A stretch of DNA of 38,347 nt from Purshia tridentata (Eukaryota > Streptophyta > Magnoliopsida > Rosales > Rosaceae): contig QANT01008360.1 in assembly GCA_003254885.1 (NCBI GenBank), positions 1 to 38,347 on the forward strand, given 5' to 3'. Below the pieces are notes generated by a model. The model saw nothing but the letters and a program-made list of their open reading frames with translations, was not told the origin of the DNA and ran no database searches. A program made the position numbers and the translations under genes. This document shows, piece after piece, positions 10,986 through 24,600 of the stretch (its first letter is position 1; the number at the start of each line of letters is the position of its first letter).

Positions 10986-13900
10986 TTTTTTTTAATTCAT
11001 AAATTTATTAATATGTCATTAATCATAAATAACATACCATATCCATAATATACTCGGACTCATAACAAACTAGCTGCTTAAAATTAATTCGACTGCAACC
11101 TGCATTATACATTTTTATTTTTGGCCGCGAAGATGTTCGTGTACTGAATTAATTGTTGATTATAAATCAGTAAAATAGTTGACAGGCCCATTTAACGAAG
11201 ACATGCCTTAAGCCAAGCCCATTAGCCCAATTCTTGACCAACTCTTGGCTCTTCAATGTATTAATTGGTTATGTTTCTCTATCTTTGACTTGTAGTTGAA
11301 TTCAAAGTTGATTTAGTCGTAGGATTATGACATCATTGACTACGAACCAAATCCGAATTGACACCACCTCAACACCTCGAAATCGCCCATTTGCTTGTCC
11401 TAACTTATAGTTATTGGGCCGGGCTACAGTACATGCTTACCGAGCCAACCACGGATTGCATGCTCCATGGTACTCGTTTTAATATTAAGCTTACTTTTCC
11501 TCTCATTTCTTTTTTCTTTTTTAATCTCTCTACTCTTACTCAATAGCTTAAACTGTAAGTTTGGTATCAAAATAGATACCAAGCCGGGCATGCAATCTGC
11601 TTTCTAGCAAGCCCATCTTCCTAATTTTTGATCTTATAAGCTAAGCTTTATCTCCGCATACGAGTTCTTATTCTAGTGGTCCTTAAATTCCTAACTTAGA
11701 TAGTATCTTTCATATTCTTTATCATAAGGGTTAAACAATATTTTCTTTGAAGAATGGTAATCAAACTTAAGTGCAAGAAGCAAATTCTATGTCTCTTCAA
11801 TGTGTCAAGGTTCGAGCTCACACAAATCACCATATTTTGACCATAAATGTTTGGTGAATCAAATGGTTCAAGCAAATAGTTATAATTGATTTGTAGATGA
11901 TTCCCATAGCTGGTTCATAAACCTTGATTAAGGTACCATATATACATATACATCCCCCTATATAGGAAAAATTAACCTAATTAATGATGCAAACTTGAAT
12001 TGATGTGTTATTCTTTCCTTTTTAAAGTGCATGCCTTCTTCATCAGGCATTAAAGCATATAAAAGATTATCAACAAAAAAAAGAATAGACTTAACCCATC
12101 ATCAACTTTTAGAACTTTATTACCAAAAGCCAAAGTTTAGAAAAAAAAAATGACAAAATCTAGGTAGTGGGACTCTTGGGCCATGTGACCTGCTTTGGTC
12201 CCCCAATTGATCATGATCTTGAAAATTGAAATTTTTTCCAAAAGCAATTTTGGAATTTTCTTTGGTAACAAGTAGAAGGAAGAGAAACCTTGATTCTCTG
12301 ATATGTCTCCCTCACAATTCAAAGCTGAGAGAAGTAGTGTGTGGTGTGGTGTCCATCTAAATTATTTGTAATTCTCCTATGAAATTGAAGAAGAAACTTC
12401 CAAATTAAACAGATAAGGGGACAAACTAAAAGGATGCAATTAACTTGCCTTGTATTTTTTATAAGATGATGGCCTCATAGGGAATGTGGGATAGTACCAC
12501 ATATTGGAAATTTTGACTTTCATATATAGGATAAGAAGTAAGACTGATAAATCACTTTCTTAAGAAGTGGGTTGTTATAAGGCAGTTTGAAATTTTGAGC
12601 TTAACAACTAATAAAGTGCACATTTTGCATTTGTTTTCATATAAGGCAATTATTTATTGGTGTTGTGATTTGAAAATAGCCTAATTCAAAATTTGAGTCA
12701 ATTTGGGCATGCTTTGACTTGGGTTGCGTCTTTCATCTTAAGACCTTCCACCTTATTCTTCAAAATTTCTCCACTTTAAATTAAGAAAGTATTCTAGACT
12801 TGTAGTGCTAAAGAGGAAGTGGCAACTCAATGTGAAGCTTTCAAAGTCTCTTTCCTCACCGACTGTATTCACAATTGGACATATGAAAAATGAAAGTAAC
12901 AGGAAAAAACATGGAAAAGAAGAGACACCAAAGTAGAACCATATATTTCACAAAGCATAGCCTGTAATGCATCAGTAACTGGTGGTTGATTGAGAGATAA
13001 AATATGAGAGTAATTTTATTCTTTTTAGGGTCAATTTTTAAACAATTTCAATATAGTGCTCGATTTTCAATTTCAATGAAACAATTTTTTGAAGGATCAG
13101 TTTTTCTACAAAGAAGAGGGGTCAAAATTCAAATTTGAGATACATTCTAATTAAGTGAAGAGAAATATTACTCTACCAATAAGTAGTTGAGAATTCAGTC
13201 CATTTTAAAGTGATTTGTTTCTTGACAATTACAATGTATAATTGTACGTGAGCAACAATTACAAAACCAAAAAATACATAGTATACTATTTTATACATAT
13301 TTTATTTTGTTTAGGCTTACAATTGAGACCCTTTAAATTATAAAACAAAATGATCATTAAGTCCACTTTAGAGCTTGTCTTGACAAAATAATCCACATAA
13401 TGTGTTTAGTGTTAAAATGATACATACGTTATAAAGTTATGGCCAATTAAATCGGGCAAACAATTTTTTAAATTTAAGTAAAACTGTTGAACAGTCTGTA
13501 GGATGAATGTAATTTTATATAATTTGTATTTTTAGATGTTTTGTTTGGGTATATTAAATTTTCAAATATATATGTAATAAAATGACGAAAGACATTTGTA
13601 AGTATCATTTCTTATACATTTTAAAATTGAAAGTGACTAATAATTTATATATTATTAGTCAAATATTAACTTTTTTTAACCCAAAAATTAAATATATTTA
13701 TTTTTAAATGTACAATTTTACAGAGTAAATTACGAAAAAGGTCAGTACCTTTACCTTACATGGTTTGGTGATTTCTTGGGAGATGGGTTTCTTTCACAGG
13801 CACTCCGCCACCCATGCACACATAGAATCTCATTCCTCTCTCTCTCTTGAAAGAAACCCCATTTCGTCACCATTTTCAGAGTCACCAGGCACAGGCCCCA

Positions 13901-14333
13901 TCTCATTTGGACTCTTCTTTTCTTAGGGTTTCACATTCTTGCATCTTTTTGCTTTGTTCTTGAGCCCTGATCTTGTGCCCTAAAAAGAAGGTGGGATTTG
14001 GTTTTTTGTTTTCTGGAACACCCCACGCTCTGTTCTGTGTCCATTCTGTACGTGCGTGTGTGATCAAAGAAACACCCAAAAAGTCTCAACCATTTCAACT
14101 TTATTCCTTGTGGGTTGCTTTAGGGTTTTGTTTTGAAAATCATCGGTGAGGGATTTGTTCTCATTTTGTGAGAATTTTCTTGGAAAACCCTTTTCTTGGT
14201 GGTGGGGAACAAAACTCACATCCAATTATCATCTGGGAAACTTTAATTTCCTCCATTCTCACAAGGGTCTTTTTTTTTTAGCTCATTTGCTTTTAGGGTT
14301 TTGATCACTGTGTCTTAATCCGGGCTCTGAAAC

Positions 14334-14438
14334 ATGGGTTGTGCACTGAACCATCACCATTCACCACGGCAAAGGCCGAAATGTGGAATTCCAAGAATAC
14401 CCATTTCGCTATTCTCACAAAGAGTTACGTATCTGTGA
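14334..14438 (+). CDS. uORF in the PP2C leader (34 codons)
   Basis: ATG at 14334 and TGA at 14436-14438, ending 117 nt before the main ATG. The peptide begins MGCALNHHH, so like the main protein it starts Met-Gly-Cys. It lies in the same frame as the main ORF, separated by its own stop. It is the main upstream ATG in the likely leader. It could damp translation of the phosphatase or be a chance ORF; conservation is unknown. Confidence 0.45.
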   Translation: MGCALNHHHSPRQRPKCGIPRIPISLFSQRVTYL

Positions 14439-14555
14439 CTCTCTTCTCGATCACGCTCGGTTTCTTTTGGGCATTTTCTGAAACACCTGGGCTGCTTTGG
14501 GCTTGAATTGAATTTCTGGGTTCTGTCGCTCTCAGTTCTCTGGCTTGTATCAGCC

Positions 14556-16537
14556 ATGGGCTGTATCCACGGCAAGTGTTGCAGTCGCTACCCAACGTCT
14601 TCCGAGTGCGATCCCCGGGAATTCAGAGAGACTGGTCCGTACAGCGTGCGAAGGAAGCACATACTCTCAGAGAGGTCATTGGAGTTCGTCCCCATTCCTT
14701 CACACGACTACCATTTGGAGTATACTGTGCTAACACAGCGCGGTTACTATCCCGACTCACCTGATAAGGAGAACCAGGACAGTTTCTGTGTTAAAACGCA
14801 GGTCCGAGGTAACCCAAATGTGCATTTCTTTGGTGTGTTTGATGGGCATGGACAATTTGGTACCCAGTGTTCTAATTTTGTTAAGGATAGGCTAGTAGAG
14901 ATATTAGCAAATGATCCCACATTGTTGGATGACCCTGTGAAAGCTTATAATTCTGCTTTTTTAACGACGAATTATGAGCTGCATAATAGTGAGATTGATG
15001 ATTCTATGAGTGGTACCACGGCAATTACTGTGCTTGTTATTGGGGATACCCTTTACGTTGCAAATGTGGGTGATTCGAGGGCAGTGATTGCGGTGAAGGA
15101 TGGTAATAGAATTGTTGCAGAGGACTTGTCTCATGACCAAACGCCATTTAGGAAAGACGAGTATGAGAGAGTGAAGCTTTGTGGGGCCAGGGTTTTGAGT
15201 GTTGATCAAGTGGAAGGGCTCAAGGATCCAGATATTCAGTCCTGGGGTGATGAAGAGAGTGAAGGTGGTGATCCTCCGAGGTTGTGGGTTCCAAATGGGA
15301 TGTATCCTGGGACTGCGTTTACAAGGAGTGTTGGTGATAGCACAGCTGAGAAGATTGGTGTGGTTGCCATTCCGGAGGTGTCAATGGTTCAGTTGACGCC
15401 TAATCATCTTTTCTTTGTAGTTGCAAGTGATGGGGTTTTTGAGTTCCTCTCAAGCCAAGCCGTTGTTAATATGGTATGTCACATGACCAATTATATAATG
15501 CGTTAAAGATCTACTTCCATTATTCTTTTAGGTGTATCAACCTTTTCTTAATGATAACTCGACTTATTTTGTCTTCATTGATACATCATTTTCCCTTTTT
15601 TTGACCGACCAGTTGTATTTGAATTTCTTGTTATGCTAAGACCTTTATCGCTTACTGCTTCTGGTATCTCACTGTTAGTTCATTGTTTTAAGAGTTTTGT
15701 CAATTTGGCGAGGTAGGCTTGATTGCTCGACATTCTCAATGACCAAGCCAAATGGCCGTTTGCATGCATTTATTGGGATCTGTTAGCTTCAATCCTGACA
15801 TATAAATGCAAAAATTGTGGAAGAAACTTTTATTGCCATAAGAAAACAGGTTTTTATTTGGCTTTTGAAATATTTTTTTATGGATGATTGTTGATAGAGC
15901 TATCTTGTTATTCATATATGCATTATGTTTGTTGAGTATTATCTCCAGATAAACAACTTGCTGCATTTTAGGTCGCTTATTTATCATCATTAATGGAGTT
16001 AAAGGAGTGCTGTCATATTTGTACCATCCGAATATACCAAAAGCAGCAATTGCTTGTATATTTTCTCTCTTTAGATTAAAGCTTGGTCGTTAAATCTTCT
16101 ACAGATTAAAGCTTACAAGCAGTTGTCATTCGAGGCACGTGTATCCATGTCTCATCTTGTTATTGTGCATTCAATCCTAACCAATCTATTGGAGGATTTC
16201 TTGCTGTCTATATAGTTTGGAGTTTCTTGGTGTGTAATTGGCTAGTGTTGTTTGGGCTCATTAATTTTTTGTCTTTATTCACTCACACTTAACAAAATAA
16301 ATGTCTTTAAAGTTTCTTCTTTTTCTTTTTTTTACTTTTTATTTTATTTTATTACTACTCTCCCTGCTTAAAATTTTTTGGATGCCATTCTTCGTACAGG
16401 TGGCAAAATATACCGATCCTCGGGATGCATGTGCTGCCATTGCTGGAGAATCATACAAATTATGGTTGGAACATGAAAACCGGACAGATGATATAACAAT
16501 TATCATTGGTCACATCAAAGGGTTGTCTAATGTATGA
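14556..16537 (+). CDS. Protein phosphatase 2C, N-acylated plant type
   Basis: Metal-dependent Ser/Thr phosphatase. Exons are 14556-15473 (306 codons) and 16400-16537, joined ...[17 protein letters not shown]; the intron has GT...CAG borders. PP2C motifs are ENQD 72-75, FDGHG 95-99, GTTA 153-156, GDSRA 172-176, SDGVFE 291-296 and TDDIT 335-339, so all metal-binding aspartates are present. The start MGCIHGKCC offers Gly2 for myristoylation and Cys3/8/9 for palmitoylation, which predicts membrane anchoring. The frame is open upstream to 14508 but has no other ATG. This short model ends in TGA at 16535 and gives 351 residues. From memory it resembles Arabidopsis At3g06270 (PP2C 35). A splice donor overlaps the stop and could extend the protein to 417 residues (see the separate tail entry). 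Confidence 0.93.
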
Positions 16538-17069
16538 ATAACCTTCACCTGGTTGCAGATTTTGTATCTTTTTAGTCCTTGCTTTAGGCTGAATCCAATG
16601 TCCTTACTTTGCATACTTCTGTCAATTGTTATGGTGGACCGTGGTATAACATAAGAACTCTTCAGAGTGGGCTATGTTTTCCACAGATGGGCTTTTATGC
16701 TACAAGTTACACCTTGTTTTAGTGATTACTAGTGCACTAGTGGTAAAAAATATTGTTTCTGGTGTTTGATTTCTATAATAAAAGTGGGTGTTTTAAATGG
16801 TAAATATCTTGTCATTTGATTTAGGAGTTTTAAAAGGCCAATGCAGGATTACATATGCCCCACCATCTCCAGAAGGAGATTAAATTTACAAGTTAAACTA
16901 GCTTGATAATATTATGTATAATGTGAGGGAATCATGTTACACTCCTGTTGTCTTCTCACTGCTCATTCCTTCGCACGACACATGCAGAATCTAATATTAG
17001 CTACAGAGGGCATTGTTTTCATACAATCTCTACTGATTCTTTACCAACTTTTAATTGTGTGTGCTATAG

Positions 17070-17358
17070 TCAGCTTCTGGTGCTACGGATAATAGGCCAA
17101 CAACAAGGACAAGAAGAGGGACATCTGAGTCATCTATTGCAACTGGGTCAGAACTTTTCCGTTCAGTGAGAAGTGATACCTCAGAACTACAATCTTGTCA
17201 GCATGTGCTTTCAATGAACCGAAGCCCAGCTATTGTTGTTCCATCTCCTACATGTCAGAGCCCTTGGTATGTTTGTTAAGCTGTCCTATATCATTTTGTG
17301 ATTATTATGATTTCAACCGAGTATTATTTATATTCTCTCCATTTACTGCAGTAATTGA
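17070..17358 (+). CDS. Possible alternative C-terminal tail exons of the PP2C
   Basis: The last codons of PP2C exon 2 read TCT AAT followed by GTATGA, a good donor at 16532. An acceptor (CTATAG) at 17069 opens exon 17070-17266 in the correct phase. Its Ser/Arg-rich frame contains RPTTRTRRGTSE, ELFRSVRSD and SPAIVVPSP, then the donor GTATGT. The next acceptor CTGCAG at 17351 leads to a stop at 17356-17358. The long product would have 417 residues. The frame looks like a real protein tail rather than intron, but it is an inference from splice signals. Confidence 0.5.
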
Positions 17359-18690
17359 ACTGGAAGCCCATATTGAAGTTGCCACACATCTCCTTGTTAT
17401 TTTCCTTAAGTGGTACTTCTCTACTTGATGTTGTTGCCTTTAAGCTTTCAATATCTAGTATAATCACCATCACGTGCCTGCCTGGAGGCCACATGGTATA
17501 TTTTTGTGTTCAATTTTTTGGTTTCAAATGTGACTGGCAAATTTATTATTCGATAGATCACTTTGGAGAGCCAGTGTCAACCAATGACTTTGTTCAAAGA
17601 CTTGACTCAACTTCTGTTGATTGCAGGATGTGGGTTAGTGGTGCATTCAACCGGCAGCAGAAGCAGTTGGTTCTGCATTTACAAGTTATTCTTGGAGGCC
17701 AATCTCTTGGTTCTCTTGCTAATCTCATTAATGACACCATGGAGGAGGACATATGCCCCTACAGCTGTTACCTTGCATCTGCTAATTCAAGTAATACAGA
17801 GGGAGGAAATGGTATTAAAATAGATGGAGGATCATACAGGAGGGTTGTTTACATGGAATTCAGGGGGAATATTTCAAGTACTTAATCTTGTAAAATCTTT
17901 AGCTTCAGTTCTGATTCTTCATCCCCCAAAACTTAAAAGAGGATTGGTAGATATCATATATTGTGTATGTTACTCAGCATTTATATAAATATTTTATAAA
18001 ATCCTCTGTGCCTTTAAATTAATTGCTTAGCTGATTTAGGCATTGATCTATTGATGAGTTATGGGGAATTCATGTTAAGAATTTGAATTCCTGCAATCAG
18101 CAACGAAGAGGTTGCTATTGATGCAGCGACAATAATGCTTTCTGTTTAGTTTTTTAATAGATCAGAAGCTTGTTATAGGATGATGCATTTCAGCAATAAT
18201 GTCGGTAAGAGGTTGATTCAATAATTTCAAGGCGTGAGAATGTCATGGAATGTGGCCCTTTCATGCACTTTATTGTATCCTCATGAAGTGACAAAACCAT
18301 GAGTCTGAGAGTGGCCTACATGCCTTCGCCTTTCTCAGCAACCTGAAAGTCATATCCAAATAATGACTACTTGTCTATAAGCTGTGTCGTGTCATGCCGG
18401 CCAATTACTGGAAACCAAGTGCTCCATGATGGTGCAACACCTCTTTTTTGGGACCATACGGCCACAGAAAGAGAGTAACAAAAATCAACAAATAAGATCG
18501 CAACGTAGTGCATCAAGGTTGAAAAGTTTTGCAGTTCTCTTTCTTTTGTTTTTAACTAGAGAGAGAGAGATTGCTGGAAGGCTCTTGTCCATTCCTCGTG
18601 TACGACATCAAAGATGCAAGATGGGACTCTCCCTTTCTTTTGTTAAAATCATAATCAATACAAAATTCTTACAAGAAAATTAATAGTGTA
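17359..18690. other. Convergent 3' regions of PP2C and SAC3B
   Basis: The stretch up to about 18000 may be a spliced PP2C 3' UTR: a donor-like ATG|GTATAT lies near 17494 and an acceptor TTGCAG ends near 17626. An open frame to 17885 follows but matches no family I know. From about 18000 to 18690 the DNA is unremarkable and should hold the SAC3B 3' UTR on the minus strand. No independent gene is supported. Confidence 0.4.
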
Positions 18691-21600
18691 TTAGAAATAT
18701 ATGGACAGCTTCTCGTCTATCACATTCTGTAACATATTACACTGTTCCAACAACATGCTTAATTTTTCAGCTTCCTTGGTCACTTTTCCAGCCACCACTA
18801 TTTCTCCGCCAGCATTTGCTAATCCCCCATTTTCGTGAGATACATCCTCCATGAACGCTTGACCATCATCATGTGTTAAACATTTTTCATTCTCCATCAA
18901 GTCATTTGTGTCAGGGGTCTCATGAATGTCACCATTGGGAGATGTTTCTGGAAGAGTCAGATCAGCTTCTGGCAAGGGCTGACCTCTATGGGAAAAAAGA
19001 GGGCTACAGCCAACTTCAATGATTTCATCCAGTGATGGTTGATTAAGATAATAAGGTGAAGGTCCGCTATCTTCAAGCCCCAGCATACCCTGGTTTCCCA
19101 AAGCTGTATTAAGATGAGAACGTTCCAAGATATAAGCTGAAGAGAAGGCACTGGCTAAACCCATTAACCTCCAGTTGAAAATTCGTCGGAAAATCATAAC
19201 CCACTTTGGAACAATGTAGCTGCATGAGTCATGGCGCTCAAGTCGACAGCTTCTTTGTAGCATAACACGTGCCTCTTTTATAGCAAGTGCAAGTCCCATC
19301 ATCTTGCTTGAATGCGTCAGGTATTCGGTCAAGCCATTTTCAAGTTGCACTCTCAGGTTTTCAATCTCCCTGCCTGCATTAGAACATCCAGACAACCGTG
19401 AGATATTTTCAGGAAAAGCTGGGAGTGTACAATCCCCTAGAGCTGACATTAGTGGTTCAATTTTTGCCACTGAGCTCCATCCTGTGCTTGGCAAGCACCG
19501 CTTCACCACCCTGTACTCATCACTAAACTCCTCCAGCAAAGCAATCTCGGGGCAAGGCCAACTGGCAGGATTTTCTTGGGCAGCAGCAGCAATTTCCCTC
19601 TTTGACCGATCCAAGGCTTCATTGAAGGCTAGGATACAGTTGTTTGGACCTACTTCATAATCTTTCATTTTGTCTAGTGCCTCCAATGAAGAGTTCAAGT
19701 GGGTAAGAACAAGTTCGCGAGTTTTCACATGATGAAGAATGGGTTGAAGAGGTGATTCACTTGCAAGCCATCGTAGCCCCTCCCTCAGTCGGTCGTCACT
19801 GAAAAACCCATCCAAATGTTCCGTTTGCTGGTTTTCAACAAGGGAAACAACCAGAAAACTGCTTATTCGTGACTTATCCAAGTCGTGGAGACCTAAATTA
19901 TCAACTATAATAGAGGAATGATCTGTAATTTGGTTTTGGTATGAGCCGCTTAAGATCAGAAGGGGCAAGCAGGAACCATCAGGAATTGACATCAGAAGGT
20001 TATGGAGCTGGACTTTTTGAAACTTCCAAGGGATACCTTCAGATACAAGGAACAAAACAGCACTTGCACCAGATACACACTCAGTCAGATTATCAGCATA
20101 TGCATCCTTAACTACAGACAAACAGCAGGTCAGATCTGAACCAGATTGGTCACGAACCCATTTCTTCCATATTGACATGCCAGAAGATGAAATTATGAGA
20201 TCCTCATCCTCATCATCAGCATTTTTTGGGTAAGGCATGAGCTTTGAAAGCAACCAGGGAGCTACTCCTAAAGCATGGCTCCTCTGTCCCAGTTCATCAC
20301 CTTGTAGATGCATCTGAGAATATACAACAGTTTTCCAACAGAGGCATCTAGCATCCGGATTTCTTCTGATTAGTGTACCCGCTATTACATCTGAAACATT
20401 AAGTCTTGACCATGATTGTCCATACTTTCTATATCTCTCCCTCAAGACAAGATCAATGTCAAACTCACCAGAAGTGCTTGGTTGCTACAAAATATAACAT
20501 AAAAAGATTTTACGGGTGAGATAAATCACTGACTAGATTTCTTTCCCAGTAAATAAAATTATGTTCCAATATATGTAAACATGCCATTGTCTCCTACGTA
20601 AACATGAAAAAGTAAAAATTGCACTAGCATTCGAATATTGGAAGACTGGTTAGTTGAGTAAAACATTCAGGATGAAAAAGAACCCCGGGGGGGTGGGGGC
20701 GGTGGTTTTCATGTTGGTAATTTTTTCTAGTAATTGTTAGCTAAGTTTACACTTCTGTTAAAATGGATAGACTGGAATTGTTCGGTGCAACCTTTTCACT
20801 TATATTTGAAAAGAAAAAGAATCCCAAAAAAAAAAGCAGGAAAAAAAACCAAATATATTAGTCTTCTTTTTCTGATCGGAAACAAAGACTTTGTTAAGCA
20901 AGTAACATTATAAAAAGAAACAATCCATAAAGAGCAGACAATTTCAATTTATCCTTCCTACAAGAGAACTATCAAAATAAGAACAGACCCACAACAATAA
21001 TCATCCAACTATAGCTCTCCGATCAGCATGCAATGATGAGAAACCCACAAAAAAAAGGGAATATCTCTAAAATCTGCAGCTACAGAAACCCACAAAAAAA
21101 AAAAAAAAAAAAACAAAGTCTCTAATATGTCTATAGTCTTCTTAAACTATCACCTCCAAAGTACAAACAAAATAAACTTGCAAAGCACACAGGTATAAAA
21201 GCTTCAAAAAATCGAAAAAGCTTACATCTTTCTTCAGTTGAATTAGTGGCCCCAATGATAAAGAATTTAATGCAGCATCTGCTGCTAACTGCTTTTGTTC
21301 TCGCAATTCCCTTTGCTTCAAAGAACGCCGCTTCCATAACCTGATGAGAAAGAAAAGTTGGAACTTCAGTCATCAAGGGACATGGACAATAACCTGAACA
21401 CGGCCAAAGCAGTACAAGCAGCTAAAGTACCTTATTATCAACTTGAGTTTCGCCTCAGCGATTTCTTCATGTTGATAATTTACCATATCATCATCATTTT
21501 CGTTTTCCCGATGAAGATCTGGAGGTTCCTCATCTTCCAACTTATCAGTGACCAAAATTTGGCCTACTGGATGTTCCACGCCATAACTATATGTACCAAC

Positions 21601-24600
21601 AGGAGATCTCTCTTGCAGAACCGTTTTCGACACAATTTGCAAAGGCATTCCCTCCATATTAGAATGCATGCCTTTTTCCGGAGAGTTACTGGAAAGAGCA
21701 TCATATTTTGGCTTCTCAATGATACCTACTTTATCAGGCTGCGGTTTAAATGATGAGAAACCCCATAGGGAAGGAGACACAGCAGCCACCTGACGGTTAT
21801 CTTCATTCTGTTGTTGACCAAAGATAGGTGTTTGAATCATTTGCTGCTTTTGTCTGACATCTTTCGGGGATGAAACAGCTTCAAAATTAGGCATTTCTTC
21901 ATCAACATCATGGAAAGATTTTATTACTGGACAGGACAATCCCACCTCATCTTTGGGGGATGGGACATCGCGGAGAGGACTTTCCCTTTCAACATATGAA
22001 ACAGTTTTTGGTTCACGCTTATTTGTCTTAGTGAGAAGAATATCTTTTGTTTCTCCCACAGAAAAGGATGTGACTTGACTAGAAGCCAAAACATCTGCAA
22101 CTATCCTTCTTGACTTTTTCATATCAACAAGTTCAGAACACTTGGTAGGATAGTCTTCATCACCACTGAGAAATGGGCCTTCCTTCACCATATAAGGCTC
22201 TTGAAATGACTTTATTACGAACCCATGATACTGTGAAAGGCTTTCAACCTCCTCTTCCTAATTTCAATCATCAAAGGACAATCATAAGATAAGTAGAAAT
22301 GGTCATATTTCTCCGGAAGGTGCAAGATGGAAGTCTAATCAAACCCAAAAAAAAGGTACCTCCATTGCCAGCCATTTGGCAACATCTGCAATAGGGACAC
22401 CTTGGTTATTCTGGAGACCTGCATGTATAGAAGCAAGTGCCTGGGTTCGTAACTGGTTAAAACATCAAATATCGTTAGTTATATGTACCACAAGAAATTC
22501 TAAACATCTGCAAATAGTAAATTGCATCAACTGAAGATTAGTGGTCTAATTATAGCATTAAAATTGGAGACCCTGTGGGTGAATCTCACTATCTACTACT
22601 TTGTTTCAGATTTTGTGGCTTGGGATCACATATGAGGATCATTGGAGCCTAAACACATGAAGGAGTGCTGTGAAGGAGGAGAAGAAGAAAAGGAGGAGAG
22701 AATAAAACATGGTAACCAAGCTTTAATTCACCAAAGCTTTTCATCTGAGTACAATGTGATTCATTTGTGACTTCTTCCCCACTTTGAATTATAAAACCAC
22801 AAATAGTATTGGCATAAAAGAAAACATCTTGAAGATTAGGATCCAGGAAAACACTCGGAAAAACCCTGGGTACTCCTAATTTAAAAAACATATCCCTAAA
22901 GTTCTGTACAGATTTAGTAGAAAATTAAAATTCTAGAACTGCAAATAATAAGGTCTATAAGACTACAACTCTAACAATAATAGCTGAAATTCAAAATCCT
23001 TTTAACCCTAGACTCTTCATGACTCATTGTTCAAAGTCATGTCAACATTTTTCCCTTGGATGTCATAGATGACTTCAAACATATATATTCAAGATTAACA
23101 AATGTGATTATTTCTCATATCTGGTTATTATGTTACACTAAATCAGCTTAATGCACTTTCTCGATCACATCTCAGATAAACTCCCATTAATATATGGTGC
23201 ACTTGAACAGGTTGACCCAAACATGGGCTTGCTTCCAAAAACTAGACATAAATATGTGATTGATATTCCTACAAGGAAAGCAAAATCTATGATATGTTTC
23301 CTTTAATCCAGCTCGGCAAATTTTCCAAAATCACATGCTCATACTACATTGACCAGTACTTGCTGCCTTAGCAACTGAATACATTGCTGAGAGATAGAGC
23401 AGGCTTATTATTCTCTATGAGGTCAAATATTGTAAATGTAATTGTAAATCAGTACCACAAAACAGACTATAAGCAAAAGATACTTGTACCTTTGCGAAGT
23501 GAGCATGCATTAGGCATGCTTGAAGGTAACTTGCTTTCCTTGCAAGTCGGAAGAAGGCAATAAAATTACCAGTTCTGCAAGCTCTGCAAGAGGAAATCAA
23601 TTTAATTTTTATATTCCAATTTACACTAAAACCAGAAAGTACATTTGAAGGGTAGTGACAACCTTGCTACATCACGCGCAAAAAGCACCTCTGAAGTTTG
23701 TCTTATTTCCGGGGTCATCTTTGCAAGATCAAGTGAGAGCTCTGCAGGTTCAACCTAGCAGTAATCCCTTATTTTCAAGACATCAAAAAAATGAAATCTA
23801 TACATCTGAGTGACCACTGCAGACAGCTTACCATGTACCCAGGATGCTTGTCCAGCTTGAGAAGTGCATAATAACCTCGAAACTCTTTTTCCGTAGGAAT
23901 GCTTATTCCTCTCTTTCTGTGATCATCATACATTTGGAACAATTCAACCGATGTTTTATTCATCTGTTCAATATTGAGGTGTGCATCAAATCCCTCTGCA
24001 AAGCCTTCTCCTTTTGAGTATTCACATAATTCATGCATGGCGATTATATGAAGTCTTATCTGAAACCCAATGCGTAACACTCAGCAAAATAATCAATCTT
24101 GAGAAAATCAAACAGAGCTTTTGCATATATCACCAACCGGATGCATACATGTCAGAAAATGAAAACCACAATTCAAGGAAAAACTTTAATTGCTGAGATA
24201 ATAATTACTTGAAATAGATAAAAACTTAAAAGAAGTTTCTGAGTTACATATCAAAACAAAATCCAAAAGAAAGAAAGAAAAAGAGCAGCGCGTGAGAATA
24301 ATTTAACTCGTAAGCAACACAATGAAAATGGACCTGAGAGGAATACAAGCAACAGCCTTACGAATCAGAGAATGACTATTTTCTATCCATTCTTCCTCAC
24401 TTAATCATATTGCTTTCCTAATTAAAACATGTTCTCCAAATTCTCTTCATGAGAAGTAATTACATAAATAGTATAACATATCATGCAAACAGGAAGAGAT
24501 ATAAAGAGGATTCACCATTTGCTCCAGCATAGTAATAGCCTCTTGGTTAAAAATGTGTTGCATTCTCAGGTCCATTCGGATTGCCCGCATCCTATCCCAT

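Larger units (their letters stand above)
10130..13780. other. Intergenic region between SAMDC4 and PP2C
   Basis: About 3.6 kb, starting with the SAMDC 3' region. It holds an imperfect hairpin at 10328-10379 (arms ATGCACC...TTAGGC and GCCTAA...GGTGCAT), a (CT)n tract at about 10444-10473 and a (TA)n tract near 10969-10985. The rest is AT-rich with no supportable ORF or RNA gene. Confidence 0.6.

Noticed and set aside
17355..17885. 176-codon ORF after the PP2C tail
   Set aside because: It begins with intron-like sequence and matches no family I know; a spliced 3' UTR is the simpler reading.
22649..22891. 80-codon minus-strand ORF within SAC3B intron 12
   Set aside because: Flanking exons join in phase without it and it shows no similarity to SAC3 proteins.
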